A stretch of DNA of 14,669 nucleotides from JAAYKT01 sp964408955. Lineage in GTDB: Bacteria; Bacillota; Clostridia; Lutisporales; Lutisporaceae. The stretch lies in NCBI GenBank assembly GCA_964408955.1, contig CAYPBK010000053.1, positions 1 through 14,669 on the forward strand, written 5' to 3'. Below, piece by piece: positions 1 to 7,238 of the stretch. The notes under the pieces were generated by a model that did no database searches, was not told the origin of the DNA, and saw only the letters and a list, made by a program, of their open reading frames with translations. The position numbers and the translations under genes are program-made. The number at the start of each line of letters is the position of its first letter. Position 1 is the stretch's first letter.

Positions 1-1608
1 ATGAAAGCTGGAATATACACCCGTAAAAGCAAATATACAGGCAAAGGTGAATCCATAGAAACCCAGATACAGCTATGTAGAGAATACTGCGAAAAGAACG
101 GCATATCAATATACGACATATATGAAGACGAAGGATATACCGGAGCGAATATTGACAGACCCGACTTTAAAAGAATGCTTAAAGATTCTAAAGCTAAAAA
201 ATTTGACGTGCTGATCTGCTACAGACTAGACAGAGTTAGCAGAAGCATAATTGACTTTTCATCCTTAGTGAATGACTTGCAAGAACTTGAAATAGAATTT
301 GTTTCTATCAAAGAACAGTTTGATACAACCACTCCGCTTGGTCGTGCCATGATGTACATAGCCTCTGTATTTGCTCAGCTGGAAAGGGAAACTTTAGCTG
401 AAAGAATTAAAGATAATATGCGTGAACTTGCAAGAACAGGGCGTTGGCTTGGCGGCAAATGCCCCACAGGTTTTGAAAGTGTCCCGGTAACATACTATGA
501 TGATAAAATGAAAAAGAAAAAGCTTTATAAACTTAACCCTATTAACAGCGAACTAAAAGTGATAAAGGAATTATTTAATAAATTCATAAAACTTGGAGGC
601 ATCTATAAGCTCCAGGGATATTGTTATAAAAATGGCTTGAAATCAAAAAACAATAAAGACTTTGATATAAGAGCCTTGAAGTTTATCCTTAGTAACCCTG
701 TATACGCTGTAGCCGATGAATTAACTTACGAATACTGTAAACTCAAAGAAATGGATATTGCAGCTAAAGAAGAAGACTTTGATGGCACAAGAGGAATTAT
801 GTCGTATAACAAAAGGGATGTACGGAAAGGCAAAGGACCAAAAGACAAGGACCCAAGCGAATGGATAATCTCAGTCGGCAGACACAAGGGCGTAATCCCT
901 GCAAAAGATTGGATTATGGCACAAAACATTCTTAACACCAAAGCACCATCTTATAGAAGTGGCACAAGCAAGGTCGGTATACTTTCGCCTCTCCTCGTAT
1001 GCTCAAATTGCAAATCAAAAATGCGTATTGTATACAAGTACACTGACGGTGAAATTAAAAGCTATTATTACAAATGCCGCTTAAAAGAAAATTCAAGATG
1101 CACACAATGTAATATTAAGAATATAAACGGTAAAAAAGCTGATGAATCAATAGTAGGAAAGCTAAAAACCATTGCCCTGAACAGGCAGGCTATTATAGAA
1201 GAATATAAAAATAAAGAAAACGAGGCTAATAAAAACTTCAATATTACAAACAGGGATAAAAAAGATTTAACCAAAGAACAAAGCAATCTAAAAAAACAAA
1301 TCTATAACCTCACACTTCAACTATCGGAAAATATAAAATCTGCAGCCGCTCAATATATTATAGTGCAAATAGAGGATTTAGATAAAAGAATAAAAGAAAT
1401 AAACAAGGAACTGGATAGAATAGAAACGAATAATGAACATAATAAAATAAGACAAATGAATATTGATGTGCTTGAACAGAATTTAAAAATATTTCTAAAT
1501 AACTTTGATGATATGACTGTAGAAGAAAAAAAGATAATTCTAAAAAGCATAGTCGAACAAATCAACTGGGACGGTGAAAACCTGTCTATAAAATTACTGG
1601 AAATATAA
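1..1608 (+). CDS. Large serine recombinase (site-specific integrase of a mobile element)
   Basis: This 535-residue protein is a large serine recombinase that would integrate and excise a mobile element by a serine-linked DNA break. The N-terminal resolvase-type domain (about 1-145) has the nucleophile motif YTRKS with Ser10, the YRLDRVSRS stretch (74-82) and the conserved helix around AQLERE (125-130). A recombinase domain follows (about 150-310), then a zinc ribbon with Cys334, Cys337, Cys359, Cys367 and Cys370. A lysine/glutamate-rich coiled coil (about 395-475) ends in a short tail. The length matches TndX-class recombinases. The ATG is the first base of the window, so the ribosome binding site and any upstream start cannot be seen. 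The stop lies 11 bases before a truncated ABC ATPase reading frame, which is the arrangement expected when the recombinase gene sits at one end of its own element. No catalytic motif looks damaged, so it is probably active. Confidence 0.93.
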   Translation: MKAGIYTRKSKYTGKGESIETQIQLCREYCEKNGISIYDIYEDEGYTGANIDRPDFKRMLKDSKAKKFDVLICYRLDRVSRSIIDFSSLVNDLQELEIEFVSIKEQFDTTTPLGRAMMYIASVFAQLERETLAERIKDNMRELARTGRWLGGKCPTGFESVPVTYYDDKMKKKKLYKLNPINSELKVIKELFNKFIKLGGIYKLQGYCYKNGLKSKNNKDFDIRALKFILSNPVYAVADELTYEYCKLKEMDIAAKEEDFDGTRGIMSYNKRDVRKGKGPKDKDPSEWIISVGRHKGVIPAKDWIMAQNILNTKAPSYRSGTSKVGILSPLLVCSNCKSKMRIVYKYTDGEIKSYYYKCRLKENSRCTQCNIKNINGKKADESIVGKLKTIALNRQAIIEEYKNKENEANKNFNITNRDKKDLTKEQSNLKKQIYNLTLQLSENIKSAAAQYIIVQIEDLDKRIKEINKELDRIETNNEHNKIRQMNIDVLEQNLKIFLNNFDDMTVEEKKIILKSIVEQINWDGENLSIKLLEI

Positions 1609-1626
1609 GTCGCATTTAGGTGGACA
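1609..1626. other. Probable attachment-site junction (element end / ATPase gene)
   Basis: The homology to ABC ATPases begins abruptly at the GAC codon (1623-1625), directly after the recombinase gene. An intact family member would have codons for a Thr-His pair before this Asp, but here the sequence is TTTAGGTG. The crossover therefore lies at or just after about 1615-1626. The exact core dinucleotide cannot be defined without the other end of the element. Confidence 0.55.
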
Positions 1627-1808
1627 TTGCTGAGGCCATCTCTATGGCAGATAAGGTAATTATCTTAACAAAACGTCCGGCTGAAATTAAATCTATACAT
1701 GAAATCACATTGACTTGTGATAACAAAACACCTATAACTTGCAGAGAAGCTCCGGAATTTAGATTTTACTTTAATACAATATGGAAGGAGTTGGATGTGC
1801 ATGTATAA
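1620..1808 (+). pseudogene. 3' fragment of NitT/TauT-type ABC transporter ATPase, cut by element insertion
   Basis: The reading frame encodes only the C-terminal ~62 residues of an SsuB/TauB/NrtD-like ATPase. It starts with DIAEAISMADKVIIL, the segment that normally follows the switch histidine (the H of a THD motif), and continues through TKRPAEI. Walker A, the ABC signature and Walker B are all missing. An in-frame TAG at 1617-1619 sits immediately before GTG 1620, and no ribosome binding site precedes it, so I read this as a severed 3' end and not a gene of its own. The rest of the gene should lie beyond the far end of the mobile element, to the left of this window. The stop overlaps the permease start by 14 bases, as in a normal transporter operon. 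Excision of the element could rebuild the full gene. Confidence 0.8.
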
Positions 1809-2607
1809 ACCTACAAACCTTTCTCAAGATCATTCTAAATTTTTGAAAAAGCATAGTACGCAAAAAAAAGCTGTAGGTTTATCAAGGGTTATAATTTTAA
1901 TATTTATATTCGCAATATGGGAAATTGCAGCTTATTATCAATGGATAGACCCTTTTATTATGAGCCAACCTTCTCGTATGATAAAAACAGCTATAAATTT
2001 ATCAAAAGATGGTTCAATATTTATGCATACAGGAGTTACAATATATGAAACAATAGTTGGGTTCGTTTTAGGAACTGTCCTTGGAACTATTATTGCTATA
2101 GCACTTTGGTGGTCTGAGTTTTTAGCAAAGGTTCTGGACCCATATCTGGTAGTTCTAAACGCTTTACCAAAAACAGCGCTAGGTCCTGTTATTCTTGTTT
2201 GGATTGGAGGGACAACAAAGTCTATCATTGTTATGGCATTACTGGTATCGATTATAGTAACTATAATCAGTGTTTACACAAGCTTTAGCAACTGTGATGA
2301 TGAAAAAATCAAACTCTTAAAAACTTTTGGTGCCAATAAGTGGCAGGTATTAAGATTAGTGGTTCTGCCATCTAATATACCATCAATAATATCCGCTTTG
2401 AAAATAAATGTAGGTTTATCCTTAGTAGGTGTAATTGTAGGTGAGTTCTTAGTATCTAAAGCCGGTTTGGGGTACCTAATAATATATGGCGGTCAGGTCT
2501 TTAAAATGGATATGGTTATGCTAAGTGTTATTATACTTGCTATTGCAGCAGCATTATTATATCTATCAGTGTTATGGATTGAAAAAAGAGTAACAAAAAT
2601 GATGTGA
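1795..2607 (+). CDS. ABC transporter permease, SsuC/TauC/NrtB type
   Basis: This 270-residue integral membrane protein is the permease of a NitT/TauT-family importer, a family that takes up sulfonates, nitrate, taurine or thiamine-precursor-like compounds. It has about six hydrophobic segments (near 28-46, 75-105, 112-132, 138-165, 200-222 and 238-262). The cytoplasmic EAA-type loop, which contacts the ATPase, is visible around GANKWQVLRLVVLPSNIP (about 180-197). A GGAAGGAG ribosome binding site at 1783-1790 lies inside the end of the ATPase fragment. Two in-frame ATGs compete: 1795 (4-base spacing) and 1801 (10-base spacing). The gene looks intact, but its ATPase partner is split by the recombinase element, so the transporter is probably non-functional while the element is present. 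The substrate cannot be told from sequence. The last codons lie inside a long palindromic terminator. Confidence 0.9.
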   Translation: MCMYKPTNLSQDHSKFLKKHSTQKKAVGLSRVIILIFIFAIWEIAAYYQWIDPFIMSQPSRMIKTAINLSKDGSIFMHTGVTIYETIVGFVLGTVLGTIIAIALWWSEFLAKVLDPYLVVLNALPKTALGPVILVWIGGTTKSIIVMALLVSIIVTIISVYTSFSNCDDEKIKLLKTFGANKWQVLRLVVLPSNIPSIISALKINVGLSLVGVIVGEFLVSKAGLGYLIIYGGQVFKMDMVMLSVIILAIAAALLYLSVLWIEKRVTKMM

Positions 2608-2632
2608 GTTTAAACTCACATCATTTTTGTTA
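2591..2632. terminator. Bidirectional terminator, perfect 42-bp palindrome
   Basis: The two 21-base arms (2591-2611 and 2612-2632) are exact reverse complements with no spacer. The outer part of each arm is A/T-rich (AACAAAAATG), giving a T-tract after the stem on both strands. The left arm holds the last permease codons and its TGA (2605-2607). The rnhC stop follows 8 bases after the right arm. It fits a shared terminator between convergent genes. Confidence 0.85.
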
Positions 2633-2640
2633 TAGACTGT

Positions 2641-3591
2641 TTATAGCATACTTAATATTTCATTAGTTGTTTTGAAATGCGTCTTAGCAACGTTTTTTAA
2701 GCCTTCCTTGCCATATATGTTGCAAAATTCAATTGCCGTAGTCACCACCTGAGCAGAGGCGCCTTTAATAAAATTAAATTTATATTTTTCTTTTATTTCT
2801 TCAATGCTTCTTAGAAATAGGGCTCTGCTTATTATTGATGCCGCAGCAACAGCAATATCGTCCTCTGCCTTTGTTCGCTGAATGTAAACTGCATTGACAC
2901 TATCTTTAATAAGATAATGAACCTTATCCTGATGCGTAAATTGGTCCGTTATTATACCTTCTACTCCATTATGCTTATTATATAGCTCAATAATTACTTC
3001 CGAATGCAGCTTTCCCAATAAATCATTTAAAGTGAGTTTTTTATTTTTATAATCTGAAATTGCCTTGTTATACTCTGATGGCATCATAAGCCTCACACTA
3101 ATATTTCCGCCATATTTTTCTACCAATGTCTCATATATCTCTTCGATTTTCTTATCCGTAAGCTTTTTGCTATCCTTAACTCCTAATTCTAATAGATAAT
3201 CTATTTCAGTATTTTCAACGAAAAATCCAGAGACAACCAAAGGACCGAAATAATCGCCTTTGCCTGCCTCATCAGTTCCTATCCATTTACTGAAACTTAC
3301 TCTTTTTTCTACTTTTTCATTATTATATTTCAATAATCTTATTAAGCTTTGGAAATTCTTTTCTTCAATGCTTTTGTCCTTTACAAAAGTAATCCCTTTT
3401 TTATCAGAATAGTAAATGGTGAAAGAACAAATATCATCTCCCTTAATAAATTTATACCTAGTCCCATAATTAATATTTTTAAAGTCAATTAATCCATAAC
3501 CTTCGGATTCAATAGATTTTATATTATTTTTAATTAGATTGTTAATATATGAAATGTCTGAATAAATAGTTTCGTCTTTGATATCAGCCAA
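2641..3591 (-). CDS. rnhC: Ribonuclease HIII
   Basis: This enzyme cleaves the RNA strand of RNA-DNA hybrids in the cytoplasm and takes part in replication and repair. The 316 residues comprise an N-terminal TBP-like substrate-binding domain (about 1-95) and a catalytic domain beginning with the diagnostic GTDEAGKGDYFGPLVVSG (105-122). The acidic active site is visible: Asp107, Glu108, Asp216 in ITDQF, and Asp244/Asp245 in KAEDDIAVAAAS. The glycine-rich GTDEAGKGD form and the N-terminal domain separate HIII from HII. The start is doubtful. The only canonical start codon after the in-frame TAA at 3598-3600 is TTG at 3589-3591, and it directly abuts the GGGAGG ribosome binding site with no spacer. 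An ATC at 3580-3582 would have a 9-base spacing. The gene appears to be a single transcription unit between two terminators. Confidence 0.96.
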   Translation of the reverse strand: MADIKDETIYSDISYINNLIKNNIKSIESEGYGLIDFKNINYGTRYKFIKGDDICSFTIYYSDKKGITFVKDKSIEEKNFQSLIRLLKYNNEKVEKRVSFSKWIGTDEAGKGDYFGPLVVSGFFVENTEIDYLLELGVKDSKKLTDKKIEEIYETLVEKYGGNISVRLMMPSEYNKAISDYKNKKLTLNDLLGKLHSEVIIELYNKHNGVEGIITDQFTHQDKVHYLIKDSVNAVYIQRTKAEDDIAVAAASIISRALFLRSIEEIKEKYKFNFIKGASAQVVTTAIEFCNIYGKEGLKNVAKTHFKTTNEILSML

Positions 3592-3606
3592 CCTCCCTTA
3601 CGTCCT

Positions 3607-3615
3607 ATTTTAGCA
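3607..3615 (-). promoter_or_regulatory. Extended -10 promoter element for rnhC
   Basis: On the minus strand this reads TGCTAAAAT, an extended -10 (TG-n-TAAAAT), about 16 bases upstream of the rnhC start region and downstream of the TRAP operon terminator. The -35 region is A/T-rich without a clear match. The transcript leader would be only about 10-15 bases. Confidence 0.4.
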
Positions 3616-3648
3616 TAATATTAAAATATTATATATAAATTACGGTAA

Positions 3649-3695
3649 TAGATTAGATTAAAAAAGGAGCTTACGCTCCTTTTTAATCTAATCTA
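3649..3695 (-). terminator. Terminator of the TRAP transporter operon
   Basis: On the minus strand a GGAGC/GCTCC stem with a 4-base loop (3666-3679) is followed by six Ts. Flanking A/T sequence extends the pairing out to 3649-3695 with a single-base bulge. The TAG stop of the TRAP permease (3693-3695) lies at the base of the stem. It separates the operon from rnhC downstream. Confidence 0.88.
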
Positions 3696-5633
3696 TCCGT
3701 TAATTTTTTTTGCTTTAAATCGTTGTATTATAAGAATTAAAGCAATTACTGATATACCTATTATATCGGTGTAGCTACCCGGATCGATACATAGCAAACC
3801 GGATATAAATAGAATAAATCTAAATAATGGATTTACCTTAGTCATAAAATAACCTTCCATTGCTACACCAATGCCAAACATACCAATTACTGATGTTATT
3901 ATTATCTGTATTGCTGAACCAAAAGTTGTATCTATCAGTAAAATTGCCGGATTCATTACGAATATATAGGGTATTATAAATGCCGCAATAGCTATCTTGC
4001 TGGCATTAATACCGGTTTTTAAAGGATTGCTTCCTGCTATTGCGGATCCTGCAAAGGCGGCTAAAGCAACCGGTGGTGTAATGTCTGCAACAATTCCAAA
4101 ATAGAATGTAAACATATGAGCTGCAAGAGCCGGAACACCAAGTTTCATTATAGCAGGTGCCGCTATTGTGGATGTTATTATGTAATTTGCTGTTGTAGGA
4201 GCACCCATACCTAAAATAAGAGATGTTATCATTGTGAAGATTAGTGTGGGTATAAGCTTTCCTCCCGCTAAACTAACTAATCCGCTTCCTAATTTCAAAC
4301 CCAGACCTGTCAAAGTTATCGTACCTACAATTATTCCCGCTGAAGCACAGGCTATAGCGACGCCTAAAGCACTCTTAGCGCCTTGTTCCAAAGCTTCCAG
4401 AAGCATTTTTAAATTTAATCTAGTTTCTTTTTTAACTGCGCCTGCCAATATTGCAATTATAATTCCATATAAAGCAGCTTTAATTGGTGTTGCACCCTTT
4501 ACAAGAAAATACACGATAGCAAATATAGGTAATATGAGATAGCCCTTTTGTACAACACTTTTTATTTTTGGTAATTGTTCAGCTTTTAATCCCCGAAGTC
4601 CCGTTTTTCTCGCTTCTAAATCAACCATTATCCAAATCCCGGTAAAATACAGTATTGCAGGTATTACTGCTGCTTTTGCTATGGTTATATATGGTACCCC
4701 GATGAACTCTACCATTAAAAATGCAGCGGCCCCCATTATTGGTGGCATGATTTGCCCTCCTGTAGAAGCAGCTGCTTCTACAGCTCCTGCAAATTCCGGC
4801 TTATAACCCAAACTTTTCATAAGAGGAATAGTAAATGTTCCCGTACCGACTGTATTTGCTACAGAGCTGCCGGAAATTGTTCCCGTCAATGCACTGCTCA
4901 ATACTGCAACTTTTGCAGGACCTCCAACAGCTTTACCTGCCAAAGCATTAGCTAATTCTATAAAAAACTTACCAATACCTGTCTTTTCCAAGAAAGCGCC
5001 AAAAAGGATAAATAAGAATATGAAGGTTGCTGAAACACCTATTGGCGTTCCCAAAATACCCTCAGTCGTATAATACATGTGGCTTGCAATCCTTGATATA
5101 GAATAGCCACGATGATTTAAAAAACCAGGCATATAGGGGCCTAGTTTAGAATAAATTAAAAAAGTCGAGGCTATAATTACGATTGGTAAACCAACAACTC
5201 TTCTTGTAGCTTCCAAAACAAGTAAAATTGCAAGTACTGCTATTATAATATCAGTTAAATTCTGCTCTCCAGCCCTATAAATTAAAGCCCTATAATTAAA
5301 GCTTATATATAGACCAACAAAAGCGCCAAGAGCTGCAAGGCAATAATCACTCCAATGTATTTTGCTTTTTGACATTTTACTGCTTGCTGGATATAAAAGA
5401 TAAGCAAGAACAAATGCAAAGGTTAAATGTATTGACCTCTGTATCTGAGCCGGGAGAACTCCCATAGAAGCTGTGTATAAATGAAATACTGAAAACAATA
5501 TGGCAATAGTAGACACAACCCGTCCTGTTAATCCACCAAGCCTCCTAAAGGCTGATTCCTTGTCATATTTAGCTATAAGCTCATCTAAATCTATTTCTTT
5601 AACTTCACTATTTAGATTTTTGTCGTCAATCAT
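3693..5633 (-). CDS. TRAP transporter, fused DctQM-type permease (TAXI subfamily)
   Basis: This 646-residue membrane protein fuses the small (DctQ) and large (DctM) subunits of a tripartite ATP-independent periplasmic-type transporter, which uses an ion gradient to import a substrate delivered by the binding protein. The N-terminal ~40 residues are soluble, the first ~170 form the DctQ-like part, and the rest carries many hydrophobic helices. The family hallmarks are clear: GTISGSSVANTVGTGTFTIP, then EAAASTGGQIMPPIMGAAAF (about 255-305), and GMGAPTTANYI (about 470-480) in the second half. The ATG at 5631-5633 has an AAGGGGG ribosome binding site (5641-5647) inside the end of the DUF1850 gene, one base after that gene's stop, so the two genes are probably translationally coupled. 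With the DUF1850 and TAXI genes it forms the standard TAXI-TRAP operon. Confidence 0.95.
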   Translation of the reverse strand: MIDDKNLNSEVKEIDLDELIAKYDKESAFRRLGGLTGRVVSTIAILFSVFHLYTASMGVLPAQIQRSIHLTFAFVLAYLLYPASSKMSKSKIHWSDYCLAALGAFVGLYISFNYRALIYRAGEQNLTDIIIAVLAILLVLEATRRVVGLPIVIIASTFLIYSKLGPYMPGFLNHRGYSISRIASHMYYTTEGILGTPIGVSATFIFLFILFGAFLEKTGIGKFFIELANALAGKAVGGPAKVAVLSSALTGTISGSSVANTVGTGTFTIPLMKSLGYKPEFAGAVEAAASTGGQIMPPIMGAAAFLMVEFIGVPYITIAKAAVIPAILYFTGIWIMVDLEARKTGLRGLKAEQLPKIKSVVQKGYLILPIFAIVYFLVKGATPIKAALYGIIIAILAGAVKKETRLNLKMLLEALEQGAKSALGVAIACASAGIIVGTITLTGLGLKLGSGLVSLAGGKLIPTLIFTMITSLILGMGAPTTANYIITSTIAAPAIMKLGVPALAAHMFTFYFGIVADITPPVALAAFAGSAIAGSNPLKTGINASKIAIAAFIIPYIFVMNPAILLIDTTFGSAIQIIITSVIGMFGIGVAMEGYFMTKVNPLFRFILFISGLLCIDPGSYTDIIGISVIALILIIQRFKAKKING

Positions 5634-5634
5634 A

Positions 5635-6120
5635 TCAATTCCCCCTTAAAAGTGTGAAAAGTGAAACTTTTCCTACCTTAAACTGTGCTGACTTTCCCGG
5701 TTTGACTATTTGTGATAATTTTAAGGATGTATTATTGAAATTTATAGTATGGTTTGCAATCGTCCCAACGAAAATTGTGAAAGACTCCATTTTAATATTT
5801 AAATTATCTACATGTACAATGCCATCCTCTATATAAGGTCTTTGACCGTAATCTTCAAACTCAGGCATTCCGGCACCATATGAATAGAACTCAGTTTTAC
5901 AAAGATAAAACTGTTGATTTGATATCTTATAATATTCATATACAGGTGTTTTGTTAACGGAATGTATAAACTGAATATAAAACTCCGTTATTTTGGAAGC
6001 CGCACTTACATAGACTATATTGTTGTTTTCAACATCAATAATCATAAATGCATTAAACATAGGTAATAGAAAAATAACCAACAAAACCATAATTATTACA
6101 ATTTTTATTTTATTATTCAT
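5635..6120 (-). CDS. DUF1850 family protein of a TAXI-TRAP operon
   Basis: This 161-residue protein belongs to DUF1850, a family of unknown function that commonly sits between TAXI binding proteins and fused TRAP permeases. It has one N-terminal hydrophobic segment (about 5-27), so it is anchored to or exported across the membrane, with an extracellular remainder. Family-like motifs are FIHSVNKTPVYEYY (about 51-64) and the FYSYGAGMPE stretch (about 78-87). A role in assembly or substrate handling of the transporter is inferred from context only. The stop is one base from the TRAP permease ATG. Initiation is odd: the ATG at 6118-6120 has no Shine-Dalgarno sequence at normal distance. A perfect AGGAGG lies 36 bases upstream (6157-6162), separated from the ATG by a strong hairpin. 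Confidence 0.85.
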   Translation of the reverse strand: MNNKIKIVIIMVLLVIFLLPMFNAFMIIDVENNNIVYVSAASKITEFYIQFIHSVNKTPVYEYYKISNQQFYLCKTEFYSYGAGMPEFEDYGQRPYIEDGIVHVDNLNIKMESFTIFVGTIANHTINFNNTSLKLSQIVKPGKSAQFKVGKVSLFTLLRGN

Positions 6121-6127
6121 ATGAAGA

Positions 6128-6154
6128 AGCCGGATCGGATAATGCGATCCGGCT
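6128..6154 (-). promoter_or_regulatory. GC-rich hairpin between Shine-Dalgarno and start codon of the DUF1850 gene
   Basis: A nine-base GCCGGATCG arm (6129-6137) pairs with CGATCCGGC (6145-6153) around a 7-base loop. An A-T pair at 6128/6154 extends the stem. On the minus strand no T-tract follows, so it is not a standard terminator. It lies exactly between AGGAGG (6157-6162) and the DUF1850 ATG (6118-6120). Folded, it would leave 9 unpaired bases between them, a normal Shine-Dalgarno spacing. Confidence 0.7.
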
Positions 6155-6174
6155 ATCCTCCTAAGTAATTATTA

Positions 6175-7128
6175 CTACATTAAGCCTTTTTCTTTAAAAT
6201 ATTTTTCTGCTCCCGGATGGAATGGAATGGAAATACCTTTTACAGCTCCTTCTAAAGTCATTTCTTTACCTTTAGCGTGAGCTTCACCCAGTTCATCTAA
6301 GTTATCAAACAATGCTTTTGTAATGTTATATATTACATCATCATCAACTTCAGCGTAAGTAGCCAAAGTCGCCATAACTGCAACAGTTTTTACATCTGAG
6401 GTTTGACCATTGTAAGTATTAGCAGGAATTGTATATTCGACAAAGAAAGGATACTTCGTAGTTAAGTTCTTGATTACGTCATCTGTTAATGAAACCATAG
6501 ATATCTTATTTTGAGCTGAAATATCTTGTATTGCGGCATTCGGTATACCGGCTGTAACAAAGAAACTGTCTATGTGCTTGTCTTTAAAAGCATCTCCAGA
6601 TTCAGCAAAAGATAGATAGGTAACGGACATATCATCATAAGTAAGACCTGTTGCTTCGAATATCTGTCTAACGTTTGCCTCTACTCCGCTTCCCGGTGCA
6701 CCGACAGATACCTTTTTACCTTTTAAATCTTTTACATTTACAATCCCGCTATCTGGTGCAGCAACTATTTGTATGATTTCAGGATACATAGTTCCGATGC
6801 CTCTGAGGTTTTCAATTTTGCCTTCCTCAAAAGCTTCAACACCTTTATATGCATAATCCAGCATATCATTTTGGAGTATTGCCAACTCTGCTTCTTTGCT
6901 TCCAAGAAGCTTACAGTTTTCAACAGAAGCGCCCGTTGCTTGTGCAGTAACATTTGTGTTATCAATTTTTGTATTGAATATTTGAGCCATTGCTCCACCC
7001 AACGGATAATATGTACCTGATGTACCACCGGTAGCTAAAATCATATTAACCTTTTTCGGTGCACAAGATGTGAGTACAAGAGCAAATAAAAATACCAGAC
7101 ATAAAACTACTGCGATCTTCCTCTTCAT
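6175..7128 (-). CDS. TAXI family TRAP transporter solute-binding lipoprotein
   Basis: This is the extracytoplasmic substrate receptor that hands its ligand to the fused TRAP permease. The 317-residue protein starts with a lipoprotein signal peptide: KRK, a hydrophobic core and the lipobox LTSC with Cys22. This fits a membrane-tethered receptor in a Gram-positive cell. The mature part opens with the TAXI signature ATGGTSGTYYPLGGAMAQIF (about 32-51). The typical central GAPGSGVE motif (about 148-155) follows. Characterized TAXI proteins include a glutamate/glutamine binder in Thermus, but the ligand here cannot be read from sequence. The ATG at 7128 has an ideal AGGAGG (7135-7140) six bases upstream. 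It is the first gene of the transporter block and has its own promoter-like sequence 42 bases upstream. A hairpin after it may keep its expression above that of the permease. Confidence 0.95.
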   Translation of the reverse strand: MKRKIAVVLCLVFLFALVLTSCAPKKVNMILATGGTSGTYYPLGGAMAQIFNTKIDNTNVTAQATGASVENCKLLGSKEAELAILQNDMLDYAYKGVEAFEEGKIENLRGIGTMYPEIIQIVAAPDSGIVNVKDLKGKKVSVGAPGSGVEANVRQIFEATGLTYDDMSVTYLSFAESGDAFKDKHIDSFFVTAGIPNAAIQDISAQNKISMVSLTDDVIKNLTTKYPFFVEYTIPANTYNGQTSDVKTVAVMATLATYAEVDDDVIYNITKALFDNLDELGEAHAKGKEMTLEGAVKGISIPFHPGAEKYFKEKGLM

Positions 7129-7169
7129 AAAACCCCTCCTAAATTTAATAATATGAGTATCATAGTTAT

Positions 7170-7199
7170 ATTATATTTATAGGGAACGCTAAATAACAA
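7170..7199 (-). promoter_or_regulatory. Promoter of the TAXI-TRAP genes
   Basis: On the minus strand TTGTTA (7194-7199) and a perfect TATAAT (7170-7175) are separated by 18 bases. Transcription would start near 7163, giving a ~35-base leader with the AGGAGG site. The imperfect -35 box suggests dependence on an activator. Confidence 0.6.
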
Positions 7200-7222
7200 A
7201 AAGAAACCAAAACTTACTAAAA
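7196..7222 (-). promoter_or_regulatory. Candidate operator: three T-rich hexamers at 10-bp spacing
   Basis: On the minus strand TTTTAG (7217-7222), TTTTGG (7207-7212) and TTTTTG (7197-7202) follow one another, each separated by four bases. A precise TTTTGT also occurs at 7196-7201. The layout resembles the TTTTGT-N4-TTTTGT direct repeat I recall as the target of Bacillus subtilis GlnL, whose homologue is encoded directly upstream. The last repeat overlaps the -35 box. A GlnL-type function is inferred; T-runs are common in such AT-rich DNA. Confidence 0.45.
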
Positions 7223-7238
7223 TAATACTCATTTATAT

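Noticed and set aside
1620..1808. Independent small gene after the recombinase
   Set aside because: It has no ribosome binding site, an in-frame stop sits directly before it, and its whole length aligns to the C-terminal end of ABC ATPases, so it is a severed gene end.
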